Shown here: positions 23,183-35,200 of the stretch, in pieces
Position numbering within the stretch: position 1 is the first letter of the stretch
Layout of the letters: the number at the start of each line of letters is the position of its first letter
NCBI RefSeq assembly: GCF_026210795.1
Contig: NC_089454.1
Location: 1,674,001 to 1,738,000, forward strand
Length of the DNA: 64,000 bases
DNA from: Rhizophagus irregularis
Lineage: Eukaryota; Glomeromycota; Glomeromycetes; Glomerales; Glomeraceae
Direction of reading: 5' to 3'
Notes under the pieces: generated by a model
Databases searched by the model: none
What the model saw: the letters and a program-made list of their open reading frames with translations, nothing else
What the model was told of the DNA's origin: nothing
Program-made: the position numbers and the translations under genes

Positions 23183-23369
23183 ACCGAAACCAATCGGTTT
23201 CGATAATTAACAATACCGTTACTGATCAATTTGGTTCAGTTTTAGTTTTGGCAAAAACCGTACTGAACTAAACTGATCAGAATCCTAGGTGTGACTATAT
23301 AGTAAAATGTGACTATAACAGGCGTGACTATAGAGGGAGTTAACTGTATTTATTGATATAATTTACATA

Positions 23370-23563
23370 TTGCTTAGGTCAGTGAGTTTTCAATATTACT
23401 GCTGAGTTGTTTGCTTTGACAAACATAACCAGAACTTCCAGAATTTTCAGTCACTTGTATTGAAAAAACCTTATTATTATTAAGTTCCACTTGAGTTTTC
23501 ATTTTTACACGAATAGGTACTAAAAAATTTACTCCTGAAAGGACCCCGGTGATCTTTATATGA
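23370..23563 (-). pseudogene. Exon-like remnant, unknown gene
   Basis: A minus-strand reading from an AG acceptor near 23548 gives VNFLVPIRVKMKTQVELNNN and then a Ser/Gln-rich tail ending at a TAA near 23372. It may be the 3' exon of the gene read at 23670-24155. No family recognised. Confidence 0.3.
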
Positions 23564-23669
23564 CCTTCTTCTTATGTTTCCCACATACTTTTCTGTCCTT
23601 TGATAAGACTATAGCATATAACTGCGAACATATATTACATAATACATAAAATCCAAAGTACTAAGTAGA

Positions 23670-24155
23670 CTATCTAACTAAAAAACATATATAGCTTATT
23701 GTTTCATTATTTCTGGGTGATTCAGATGATAACCGATTACATATCGATTGATATTTTTCCAGTAATAGAAATCTAATTCTATTAAAGTATTTAATTCTCG
23801 TTTGCTTAGATAATGATAATGCTAACATTACTGCAGTTAGATATTTGGATATACAAAATTTAACGTTCACATTTTTTCTATCACTACTAATTTTATATGG
23901 AGATTTATATCTCTCTATAATCCTCTTATTATTGGTGAACATTTGTAATTGCATGTTGTCTTTCCTTAAAGAGTTAAAATCCAGTAAGGCGTATGATGTG
24001 CCTTTGTAAATACAGTACAACACATTTGCACCAGTCATCTGTTTGGATTTATCAACTCTTAGATGTGTAACATTGATGGATAATCTCTTTTTCATATCAA
24101 TCATTTTGAGCAAATCCAATACGAAAAAATGAAAGAAAGTTGAAAAATTTACATA
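23670..24155 (-). CDS. Hypothetical basic protein, partial
   Basis: An open stretch of about 160 codons on the minus strand. A plausible AG acceptor (TTTTAG) stands just upstream near 24155, so the real start is probably in an earlier exon not found here. The product is Lys/Arg-rich, with a segment YKSPYKISSDRKNVNVKF and no membrane segment or known motif. It sits alone between mobile elements. It could be a fragment of a transposon gene. Confidence 0.3.
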   Translation of the reverse strand, partial: YVNFSTFFHFFVLDLLKMIDMKKRLSINVTHLRVDKSKQMTGANVLYCIYKGTSYALLDFNSLRKDNMQLQMFTNNKRIIERYKSPYKISSDRKNVNVKFCISKYLTAVMLALSLSKQTRIKYFNRIRFLLLEKYQSICNRLSSESPRNNETISYICFLVR

Positions 24156-24785
24156 CTAAAACTGCAAAAGTCATTATAAACTATCGTTAATAGTTGTGTT
24201 TCTGCAAAATTTTTTCAGTTAACTTGTCTGTATAAGTGAACCAAGTCCTTTTATTCAATAAAAAAGCACCTATGACATAGCTAGTCTAGTACTACTACTA
24301 CAGCCAGCAAAATAAAAGAAAAAAGCGAATATTTTTTCAAAAACCCCAAGAGTTCTATTTTTGCAAGCAAAAATATGTGTTTCTTATGTAGTTCAGTAAT
24401 CAAATTACTTTTTTGCAAAATTATTTTTGGAAGTAATTTTGGTGTGAGATCTACCGGAAAGAGTTGATTATTTGTGATTATATCAGATTGCTTAATTAAT
24501 ATTAATCCAATTACTATAAATTATTATTATTTGATTTATTTTGATAAGATGATTCCAATGAACTCAAAATTATTAAAATTTGATTACTAGACCTATAGTA
24601 ATTAAAATAAAGTCAAAATATTTTATTATACAAATTTTACATATATAAAATACTGATTTAATTTTTAAAATTAAATTGCATATATAAAATACAATCCCTT
24701 CTTGATATAATGAACCTTCCGTCCCAGCTGATTAGGGCTTCGTTATAAGTAAATTTGTTAATGCTATAACAAATTATTCAGTATA
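24156..24785. other. AT-rich intergenic stretch
   Basis: No gene seen. Near 24540-24600 there is a weak remnant of the GATAAGATGATTCCAATGA module found in the pogo-like elements. Confidence 0.4.
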
Positions 24786-24956
24786 CAGTCAATCCTTATT
24801 ATAACGAACCTAAGGTCCAGAACTCAACTTCGCTATAAAACTATAGTGAAGATTTTAAGAGAGTTTATTGGTTAATTCGTTATAGCAAGGGGAAATTTAT
24901 TATAGTTGTCTGAAAAATTCACTATATTAAGAGTTCGTTATATCAAGGTTTGACTG
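24786..24956. mobile_element. Tc1/pogo-type MITE, second copy
   Basis: 171 bp, CAGTCAATCCTTATTATAAC to its inverted match, TA on both sides. It is nearly colinear with the copy at 2564-2735, including AACTTCGCTATAA and GAAATTTATTATAGTTGTC. Confidence 0.85.
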
Positions 24957-24994
24957 TATATTTTTTATAATTATATATATAATTAGGGTGGGAT

Positions 24995-25258
24995 CAGTGT
25001 TGTCATAGGGACGGGACATGTCCATAGACGGGACAGAACGGGACAGTCCAGGACACGTCCAAAGATTTTAGCAATGTCCGGAACATTGGGACATTAAAAT
25101 CACGTGATCTTAATTATAAATTATAGCCTATTAGGTGCTGTCTTGATAAGACAAATTGTAAACTTGGACAATTTTTGGACGGGACGTAGACGGGATATGG
25201 ACGGGACAATGTCCGGGACATTAAAATTTTGGCGGGACATGTCCCATGTACAACACTG
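24995..25258. mobile_element. hAT MITE with CAGTGTTG ends
   Basis: 264 bp starting CAGTGTTGTCATAGGGACGG and ending CAACACTG, with an exact 8-bp duplication GGTGGGAT (24987-24994 and 25259-25266). Subterminal repeats GGGACATGTCC and GGACGGGACA are dense. CAGTGTTG is a typical hAT terminus. Confidence 0.85.
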
Positions 25259-26294
25259 GGTGGGATAAGTCTGTTAAAGTTCAGTTAATGTCTTAAGACT
25301 TACAGGTCTTAGCATATGGACAGATTGGATCTAGTCCTATAGACCAAATTAGAACTGAGTTAGGACTCATATTTTAGAATATACAATTAAATTATACTCA
25401 TGCCAAATTTTAAAATAAATTGCACATACACATATACATATATTTATTTATTTATATAAAAAAGACATATTATAATAAAAATGTATTATGTGTGAATACA
25501 ATTACAGTTGCACTTTTATAAGTGCACACACCTGGAAACTGGCTATACACGTGCACTTAGGGAGGGTGTGCACTTAAGGAATAGCCAATAGAAAATCGAT
25601 ATTATTACACAATTAGCAATCCGAAAGAACTTTATTTATTTAGTCATTTATTTAAACTCAATTTTATTTTACATTTAAATACTTCAATTAAAGTATACAT
25701 TAATATCAGTTTGTCGCAATAAACTGGTTTTTTTGACTCTAAAAAATTTTTCAATCTTTTCCACTAACTTTAAATATTCTTCCATATTGTCCTGTTAAAG
25801 TAGAAACATATGTACGAGTTTCTAAGTTAGTAATTGCAGCGTTAGTACTAATGATGGGGATTTCGTCGATATCATCCATTTCTTCTACATCCATTTCTTC
25901 TAAATCCATATTCTCCTTGTCAGTATTCTTAAAGAGATAGATGAGTTCTTCAATAATTTTATCATCTTTAGGAACTTCATAAACAATCTTCTCTTCAGCA
26001 TATTAAGAAACTCAATCTTCTGCTTGCATTGGATTGGAAAGATTAAGGATTTGAAGTGCATCCGCAAGATCATCTAGCACTAAGCTTTCATTTTGGCGGA
26101 TATCTTCTGAAATATTTCTCAAATTTACATCTACATCAGGAAGAATTTTTATGTGCCACCAGCAGTTACGAATTATTTCAGAATTAATCTCACCCAGGCT
26201 TGGATAATAAAACGAATTGCCTGCAAAACATCCATGTGTAAATCTTCTGCACGATTACCTGCCTTTATATGTCGCAGCATCAAACTATAAAAAT

Positions 26295-27783
26295 TAGTGT
26301 TCTGAACGGATCGAATCAGATCGGATTTGAGATGAATCCAATCTGATCCAAATTCGGATCAAAAAAAGTTGGATTTGATCCGATCCGAATTCGGATCAAA
26401 ATAATTGGATCCGATCTGATCCGAATCTAAAATAAGCTTGATTCGATTCAGTCTGAATCCAATTCAGATAAAACTGATCCGGTCTAAATCCGATCCGAAT
26501 CAGAAGTTAAAAAAACATTTCGCAACATTTTTTTAAAGATTTATTTAATAAAAACCATTGCGAAACAGTTTTTTAAAATATTTTAATATAAACCGTTGCG
26601 AAACGGTTTATTTAACTAAAAAAACCGTTTCGCAACGGTTTTTTAAATCATTTTAATATAAACTGTTGCGAAATGGTTTATTTAACTAAAAAGAACTGTT
26701 TCACAACAGTTTTTTTAAATTGTTTTAGTATAAACCGTTGCGAAACAGTTTATTTAACTAAAAAGAACCGTTTCACAACGGTTTTTTAATTATTTTAATA
26801 TAAACTGTTGCGAAATGGGTTATTTAATTAAAAAGAACCGTTTCACAACGGTTTTTTAAAATATAATAATATAAACCATTGCAAAACGGTTTATTTAACT
26901 AAAAAAACCGTTTCGCAACAGTTTTTTTAATGATTTTAATATAAACCGTTGCGAAATGGTTTATTTAACTAAAAAGAACTGTTTTACAATGGTTCTTTTA
27001 ATTGTTTCAATATAAACCGTTGCGAAACGGTTTTTTTAATTGTTTTAATATAAACTATTGCGAAATGGTTTATTTAACTAAAAAAACCGTTTCGCAACGG
27101 TTTTTTTAATGATTTTAATATAAACTATTGCGAAACAGTTTATTTAACTAAAAAAACCATTTCGCAACAGTTTTTTTTAATAATTTTAATATAAAGCGTT
27201 GTGAAACGGTTTATTTAACTAAAAAGAACTGTTTCGCAACAGTTTTTTAAATTGTTTTAGTATAAACTGTTGCAAAACGGTTTATTTAACTAAAAAGAAC
27301 CGTTGCGCAATAGTTTTTAAATTGTTTTAATATAAACCATTGCGAAACAGTTTATTTAATTAAAAAGAACCATTTTGCAACAGTTTTTTAAAATATTTTA
27401 ATATAAACCGTTGCGAAATGGTTTATTTAACTAAAAAAAACTGTTGCGCAATAGTTTTTTAAATTGTTTTAATATAAACCGTTGTGAAACGGTTTATTTA
27501 ACTAAAAATAACCATTTCGCAACGGTTTTTTATTGTCTTAATAAAAAATGTTGCGCAAAATGTTTTTTATTTTTTAAGATTTGGATCCGATCTGAATCCA
27601 TTCGAATCTGATTCGATCTAATCCGATTTGAATGAATAACTGATCCGATCCGATTCGATCTGAAATGGATCAAATTTTTTTGATTCGTATCAGATTACGG
27701 ATCATAAAAAAGCTGATCTGATCCGATCCGTTTCAGATCAGATCTGCAGATACGAATCGGATCGGATTTTTTTCGGAACACTA
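26295..27783. mobile_element. hAT-like element with GGATC-rich ends and TTGCGAAA array
   Basis: Ends TAGTGTTCTGAACGGATCG and TAGTGTTCCGAAAAAAATCC (inverted) with an exact 8-bp duplication ATAAAAAT (26287-26294 and 27784-27791). Subterminal GGATCAGATC repeats match the element at 3845-9193. The centre is a long tandem array (26515-27560). No gene. Confidence 0.85.
26515..27560. repeat. Palindromic tandem array, about 71-bp period, 14 copies
   Basis: The unit is AACCGTTGCGAAACGGTT, a TATTTAACTAAAAA spacer, AACCGTTTCGCAACGGTT and a TTTAATATAA spacer. Spacing between successive AACCGTTGCG starts is about 70-72 bp (26591, 26661, 26733…). Copies differ mainly at CpG sites. Confidence 0.85.
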
Positions 27784-28959
27784 ATAAAAATAATTAGTTA
27801 GATTGCTACAATATATGGTAAATCTAATAAGTATACCTTACCATATATAAAAATGACAATAGTGTTTTTAAAGGATATGATTACTCTGGCATCCATTGGC
27901 TGAATTTTTGAAGTTTTATTCAGAGGCAGAAAATGAACATCAGTATATCATAAGGTAAGGCCATTTAATTTGTGGCTGGAACAATTGTCAAGGAGAAATA
28001 ACACACGCTGGCCATGATGCTTTAGGCTAACTTAATGATCAAATTCTCGAATTCACTCTTGAAAGAGCGATGTGATCATCCAGGCTTTGGAATTATTACG
28101 GTATGTCATGGGCATGGATTCAATCTTTATATTTTTAAAATAGCACAGTTTTTCAAATTTTCTGATGATTAAAGGTTTTAATTTGTGCGAGCCATCAGCA
28201 TTTGCACATAATGCAATTGAAAAACGTTCTTTGTTTACCTTACGTCTAAAAAATGTTTAGTTGTTAGCGTCCAATCAGGTTCTAACCTAAAAAATATATC
28301 AATATTCATTTAGGATAAGTATGATAATTTTAGATATTTTTCGGCAAAGAATTTACCTATAGAAAAGTTCTGTCTCATCTATGTTATATATCCTTTCAAG
28401 AGAATAGTTGGAGCAATGTTCTCTTAAAAGGGGTAAAGCATCAGCAATAGCAGCTTCATCAGCAGACGAAGCTTCTCCATCAAGCTTTCATTGACAAATT
28501 CTATTGCGATCCTTAAATTTATGAAGCCATCCCAAGGAAAATTGTAATGCATCTCGGAGAATATCTAATTCATCAGCAATCATTCTTGCTTTTTCGACAA
28601 GTAATACATTGCTTAAAACTGTTCGATGCTGGTAAGTTAAGATGAATTCCTTGAGTGCAAACTTAAACTCTGAATAGATAACTAATTTATGTCACTTTGT
28701 ATTTGGACTGATAGTTTCAGAACTGAGTTGTTTCTCTGATGTTTGTGGAATACGAGTAATGGTGTTATCATTAACTCTAACACACCACTTTTCTTCAATC
28801 CAGTCAACATACTGAGTTCAGGTCCTTTTATTATCATGAGCATAAACACAAAGTTCTCTCAGTAAGAGTTGTCCTTTTAAGAGACATGTTTAGGATATCC
28901 GAGTAAATGACTGATTTTAATGTTATTAAATAATGGTAAAATCGTCATCCTTTTTCCTT

Positions 28960-30570
28960 AATTTAAATACATGACAGAATACTAACACACACTATTTCCT
29001 CATTAATAAATAAATCTTCCCTAGCTATACTAATTTGGGATAATCAATCAAATAAATATTCTTACGCTGCAATCATAATTCCCCAGAATCACTAACTATA
29101 CATAAATAATTAAATAATTTACATATTAATTGATTTTATTTTTAATAAATCTGAAAAAGGTTTGTATCTATTCATAAAATAAAAAATAAAGGAATTGAAA
29201 TTTCAACAATTACTTAATATACAACTAAAATTTAAAATAGATTATTATATATAATCTTTAACTGTAAAAAATGAGTCATCATCTGGCATTTTGAATATCA
29301 CATTTGGGCAAAGAAAGAAATTATTGTAAAGGGCTTAAAGAATGAGAAAAAATATATTGTTGAAATTCTTTATTGGCCAGATTTCACATGATGATCAGAG
29401 TTTACAGTGTAAACAGTCGAATATCAAGCATGAAAAGATGATAAAATTCAATCGCCAAATATAATTACCAGATATTAAAAACGAACAAATTAATTATGAA
29501 TTGGCGTAGATGGATAAATGATTAGCCGAAAAGGATAAACATTTAGGAAGAGTAATGATCTACATGATGTAATATTTATCGAATGATTGACAAAGAACCA
29601 ATAGAATAATTAGAGTCAATCAATTGTGGCTTGGCAATCTTTAACAATAAGAACAATTAGAAAGAATAATTATAAGCCACAAAAGATAGATTATAAGCAA
29701 AACACATAAAATGGAAATATAGCGAATTAAAAGAACATATAAAATAATGTCAGAAAGATTAAAGAACATAAAAGATAATATAAAAGATAATATAAAAGAT
29801 ATTATAAAAAGATAATATAAAAGATAATATAAAAGATAATATAAAAGATAATATAACATATATTAAAAAGATGGAGTATAAAAGATAGAATACAACATAT
29901 TAAATAGCATATTAAAAGATAGCATATTAAAAGATAGCGTATTTAAAATATAGATAGCATATTAGAAAGACAGTTCAAAGATAATATATAAAAAGAACAT
30001 AAAAGATAGTATATAGATAGCATATATTAGAATAGAAAGTATTATAAAATTTGTATAAATAGAGAGCGGAATTCAAAGTAATTCCACAGTTCTAATCCAC
30101 AGAACTCAATAAAAATATAAGTTTCATTTAATTATTTGTTAGTAAAGTTTAATATTAATTAAAGGTAATAGGTTCGCCCTAAACTTTAATTGATGTTTGC
30201 TAAATTAATTTTAATTGAATAAAATGAAGATTTTTAAGATGAATTAAATATACACTTTTGAAAAGTAATAATTCGTAGCGAGAGCTATCGAAGTTTGAAA
30301 TTAAAGGTAAAAGTGGATATAATTTGGGAAAAATTCAGAGAAGTTGAATTTATTTTATATCGTTTGATATTTTATATTACTAACGCTATTTATTTTGTGA
30401 ACCAAGAATGTTGTTGTTGTTTATTAATTTGTTTATTCGTTTAATTGTTCGTTCATTCGTTTATTCGTTCGTTCGACCATAAGAATGCCCGTTTGATGTG
30501 GCAACTCTGTAAATTGATGACAGAGGGAATAGGGGGATCTCAACAGCTATCGATGATTAGTCAACTTTAT
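28960..30570. other. AT-rich filler with LTR-like stretch and AAAGATAATAT repeat
   Basis: Around 30054 a TATAAATA box is followed 50 bp on by AATAAAAA, the layout of an LTR promoter and polyadenylation signal. Terminal TG…CA and a target duplication could not be found, so an LTR is only possible. 29756-29880 is a tandem AAAGATAATAT repeat; the minus-strand reading frame there is an artefact. Confidence 0.3.
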
Positions 30571-30761
30571 GTAATTGTTATGTGAATGCATTTATGGAGG
30601 GCTGTCCAATATACCTAGGTTTCGGAATTGCTTGCACGTGCAGAACATGAAGGGTATGCACTTAGCATTAAGTCCCTAGCTTAGGACCATATCATGGTGT
30701 ACATATAGAGAGAAAATGCACTTATAGAAGGTGCACTTATAGAGGTGTGAGTGTGTGACTG

Positions 30762-32286
30762 TGCCTTAAATACAAACTCACACGCTAACCCTAATCATAT
30801 TTATGAGCTAATGACTAGTAATCTAAAGCATCGTATGCTCTTACCAATTGCAAACCATCTATAAATAAATTTTACTATGCATGACTAGCTGCATATATTA
30901 ATATTTTTATTCACAACAAAATGTAATTATAATATTATTTCTTCTAAAAAACCTATAATTGAATTAAACAATCAATGTCTTTTACATTATTATTATTATT
31001 ATAAGGACTAATTTAGGACTGTCCCAATTTGGTCCTAAAATTGGAACCCAGTTCTGCTAAGACTAAGTCCAAAAACTTAGTTCTAAAGTTCGGGACTTGA
31101 ACTTTTCTCATCCTATATATAATTTTTTGAAATATATATAATAGTATTTGTGATTATAAGTAATTTGTAATTATAAATAATAGATTTTATATATAAAAAT
31201 TGAAACAATTAACTAAGGTAACTATATAGGATAATATAACTATAACAAAGATGATTAAAAAGAAAGTTAACTGTAATAAATCATTTTTTTAATTTTAATA
31301 TTAATATAGAAATTGTTATATTTAAAAAATAATTTTTTTATATTTATTTATGTAATAATTATTGATTGTAAACCTTTAACCAATAATCAGATTTTAATAA
31401 AATTTATACCATTCAATTTTTCTTATTGAAATGAAAATTATATTTATTAAAATTAAATTTTTAAATTATTTAATTAAAATAAAATAATTAGCAAAAAAAG
31501 GTTTGTAAGAATAACTAAAAAAGTTCTAACTTGCCAAAATTATCATTATAACTTCATAAAAATCAATATAATTTGCTAAAACTTAAAAATATAACTTTAT
31601 GTTAAATTTGCTAAAAATTTAAATTAGACTGACTAATTTGTTAAAATTAAAATATAACATATATATATATTAGAATCCTTCTAAAGTTTAAACTAATTAA
31701 ATTATATTTTAATTAAAATTACGCAAATATTGTAAAATAAAAAAAAATTTGAAAAATTTATAAGAATATATATATATTATAAAATATGCTATAGAATTAA
31801 ATACTAATAAAAAGTTAAAGTAATAAATAAAAATATATAAGTTGTATTATTTAAATTTTTGTTATAATTAGAAATAAAATTATTTAATATACTATAGTAC
31901 TTAATGTTATACTTAATTAATTTGAATCAGTTTTATATTAAAAACTGATTATTAGATTTTTTTAAGGTCAAACTGAAAACCAAAAGGCAATTTTAAATAT
32001 ATTAAATATAAATTATAATTACTACTGTATATTAATTAACAAATAATATAAAATAAGAAAAATAATGTAATATATAAAAAATATATAATATATAAAATTA
32101 TGCGGGTATTGAATACTATTAGTGTAATTTATAATTTTTGTTTTATTCTTATTTTTTTTTTTAAATGATTGCTGGCTAATAAATAAACAAAAAATATATC
32201 TCAGTTATCATTATACAAATTACATTACTAATATACAATCTTCAAAGCTAATCAATTTCATCTATAGTAGTAGTAATTCTACATGC
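30762..32286. other. AT-rich intergenic region
   Basis: Over 80 percent A+T by eye, with no gene, inverted repeat or tandem array that I can support. 3' flank of the channel gene. Confidence 0.5.
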
Positions 32287-35200
32287 TCACTGACAGACAG
32301 GCATTCTTTTGCTCAATATAAAAACCTTATCACTATCTCTTAAACATACATTATATTTAGGACAAGTATAAACATATTTAATTGATTTTATATTACTATC
32401 AGAAGTTTTTACTCTCTTGGTTCGATACAATCCTAAAGGTATAACTTTCTTCTCTTCCACAAGATATTTGAATAACACACCATATTGAAATCCAATGTAT
32501 GCCTCTGGAACAGAAATTTGAAAACAGTGTGAATAGACTGGAGCAGGACAAGTAGCTCCAGAGAGCAAATGTAATGGGCGAGCTCCAAAAAGCAAATGTT
32601 GAATTATTGCTACGAGATGTGGTTGATAAAATGATTGACAAATAATACTATCAAGCATAGATAACGTGAAACACGTGCCAGCCATAAAAGCTGGAGAATG
32701 GTGGGCTATTAAAAGGAAATATATGCATGAATATTATTTAATAATTTTGCAATACTAACGTGTAAGGACTTAAAACACACCTTTCATATTTTTATCAATG
32801 GCCGATGCATCTTCGGACATAAATTTCATATTATCCATATGAACAAATTCTACAAATACGTCAATATCAACCTTACACATAGCCTTAATATTCAAATATA
32901 CTAACATTGCTGATGCATCTTCTGTTTTTTCTCCATTTCTAAAAATTATAGATAACACGTAAGAAATATAATCGGATAAATAAGCATATACAGGAACATA
33001 CCTTAAGATTCTTGTGGAATCTGCTAAAATCACCTGTAAAATAATATTACAATAAATATAATACCAAGCTATTAGGAAATTTGCAAAGTATACGTACGGC
33101 TTGTTTAGCATGTTTTACTCGGCCAAGTTCTAAACCCTCTCTCGTCATTGGGTTTCCTTGCACAAAATAAATTTGATCAAAATGACTCAGAATTTTCCAT
33201 TGACTTTGGCTTGGCCTTACCAGGGATAAAATTACTATAGGGATTATTTTTTCTAAATATGGTTTACGCAATGGACTAACAAAACAATCAAGATTACGTG
33301 GGAATATTGTTGGGGAATAATCACATATAAGAATATGACCAATGATAGTATCGACAACAGAATTTGGATGTTCAATTTCATGTACGATATTTGCGAGAGT
33401 GGTACTCGCAGGATCAATGGTATATGAAGGATGTGGAGGATGATGTGAAGGATGAGAAGAATGATGTGAAGAATGATGAGCTTGATGGTCATTGCGTTGA
33501 TCAGGTGTTGACATTGCACGGTGACGACGCATAGTTGAAGAATCAGGTCTGTGTGGGTATTCAAGTTGTGCGTCTGGTGTTGTAGATGGGCCCCCTTTTT
33601 TCTTTATATCAAAGTATCCTCCTCCTGAATTGTTCTTCAATACATCTGCAGATAACAACGGTTGTCTTTCTGGTTGTACTTGCGCTTGTCTTTCATTTCT
33701 TTGATTTCCACCCTCATAAGATGAAACATCATCTGCTATAGAACTATGTGATGCAATAACGAATCCAATCTCATCACCTTTCACGGTATAATCCCCAGGG
33801 TTTATTAACACCATATAATTTTTGGTATCTTCCTCTTCCTCACTATTTTGATCATAACTCCAACCTGCATATCTGCCAATTGAACGTTGTTTTGGAATTC
33901 CAATGGCAAACAAAACTATACCCAAACTATCATATAGTCGAACTACATAAAAAATATGTAAGTATATTCCTAGATACCCTAAATAAAGACATTATTTTTA
34001 TGTCTCACCAGCGACCTCCAAGAAAGTTCGTCCCGAAAAATATTCGGATAAAGTTGTAGTATATATTGATTGTGACATTCCAGTAATATAATCTTCAATA
34101 GCATTAGTGTCAAAGCCATCCGAATTTTGCCTCTTCCTTAACTCATGTGCAGATTCAAACGTAAATGAAGTGGTTAGACCATATATAAGAGTTGAAAATC
34201 CAGGAGTAAGACACGAGTGTGCAAGAATAGCAAGTTTTAATTCATCAGTACATATTATTTGTTCAGGGTCTGAAAAAATTCGGTTAAAATAGAAATGTAT
34301 AATAAAAAATAATTACATTAGAGACTATTAATTTAAATTTAACTTACTTAAACTCTCAAAATGAACTTTATTCTCTGGCAAAATGCATTGAATATAAAGT
34401 TTTGGCCCCTGATTGAATTTTCTTAATGCCTATCAAATAACGATAAGTTTAGATAGAATGAAAATATCAATATCAATAAGCGTAACCGAATTAATTATAC
34501 ATACAATAGTTTTCAATACGTTCTCTGCATCTATTATTTCACTTTGCTGAGTATATTTTTTAGCTAAAATGAAATACGCAGACGCATTTTTTGCATCAGC
34601 CTTTTCAAGGCTACGCGCTTCGAGTGAACTTCCACGAACATATTGCACACGATGTGCGAAGACAGGATCAGAGAGAAATGTTCTCACGCGATCTGTAGGT
34701 TCTACAGGATTTAGTATCACAACCTTTAATTTTTTGAATTTCAAATATATTAATACATGCTTTTCAAAAATGAATCCCTAAAAAGTCCAAGTCATACCTT
34801 AGTATTAACCGTCGCAGAACCATGCGCCGTAGAATAGAATTCTTTCAAAAAATGTCTTAATGAAGGTAATTCTATAGTTGGTGCAATAATAATTACGTGC
34901 GGTTGCTGAGAAATCTTCTTAAATGGTTTATCGTAAACTGATTTTGAACGAATTAGCGCGATCAATTCCGATATAGAATACTAATATAAAAAACAATCAA
35001 TATGTCAATTTTTTTTAAATGAGTTATTAATTTACTGACTTACCGGAATAAATATCAAACCAGTTGTAAAAATGGCCAATAAAAGAATCCTTGGGAATGC
35101 ATTATCGGGTACTATATCACTAAGGTAGCCAACGGTACCCAACATAATAGTCGTAAAGAATACAGCTATTTATGACCAATAATTAATATATATCGGCCCA

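Larger units (their letters stand above)
21778..23287. mobile_element. hAT-like element with TTGCGAAA tandem array
   Basis: Ends TAGGGCTCTGAT and TAGGATTCTGAT (inverted) with an exact 8-bp duplication GGTGTGAC (21770-21777 and 23288-23295). Subterminal repeats are GGTATCAG and CAGTTTCGGTA-like. The centre (about 21965-22795) is a tandem array of a palindromic unit of about 80 bp containing ACGTTGCGAAACGT and its inverted form. A second hAT-like MITE is nested at 22894-23182. Long reading frames across the array are repeat artefacts. Confidence 0.8.
21550..23346. mobile_element. Third pogo-like remnant (right arm)
   Basis: Bases 21550-21769 and 23296-23346 match the CAGTCAACTCCCTCTATAG arm of 10031-11744 and 12353-15520. 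It ends AGGGAGTTAACTG at 23346 followed by TA. A hAT-like element (21778-23287) splits it. The left arm is not present in the window. Confidence 0.7.
25684..28887 (-). pseudogene. Pogo/Tigger transposase, decayed, with PIP motif
   Basis: ATG at 28887. First come CENP-B-type helix-turn-helix regions (TQYVDWIEEKWCVRVNDNTI; then FALKEFILTYQHRTVLSN and ADELDI). The DDE core follows: RIYNIDETELFYR, an intron near 28360-28300, then ALCANADGSHK, LLDNCSSHKLNGL and KIQPMDARVI. After the nested hAT-like element, the last part resumes near 26280 and ends with QTDINVYF (25713-25690) just before the stop. That fits the PCNA-interacting motif Q-x-x-I-x-x-(Y/F)-F, known from the pogo transposase. Several TGA and TAA stops and frameshifts make it inactive. 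A TGA at 28820-28818 sits at the same Trp position as one in the copy at 48628. Confidence 0.75.
25505..30761 (-). mobile_element. Pogo/Tigger-like element with decayed transposase
   Basis: The left end CAGTTGCACTTTTATAAGTGC and the right end (…AGAGGTGTGAGTGTGTGACTG) are weak inverted matches; TA precedes the left end, while the right flank is TG. The minus strand carries a pogo-type transposase (28887-25684) into which a hAT-like element (26295-27783) has inserted. 28960-30570 holds AT-rich filler and an LTR-like stretch. Confidence 0.6.

Noticed and set aside
26515-27560. CRISPR-like array
   Set aside because: Repeats and spacers are both repeated, the unit is palindromic, and the array sits within an 8-bp-duplicating transposon in a eukaryote.
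29641-29859. Hydrophobic Leu/Tyr/Ile-rich frame on the minus strand
   Set aside because: Produced by the AAAGATAATAT tandem repeat.
29320-30550. Complete LTR retrotransposon or solo LTR
   Set aside because: TATA box and polyadenylation signal are suggestive, but no TG…CA boundary with matching flanks was found, so it is listed only as possible.
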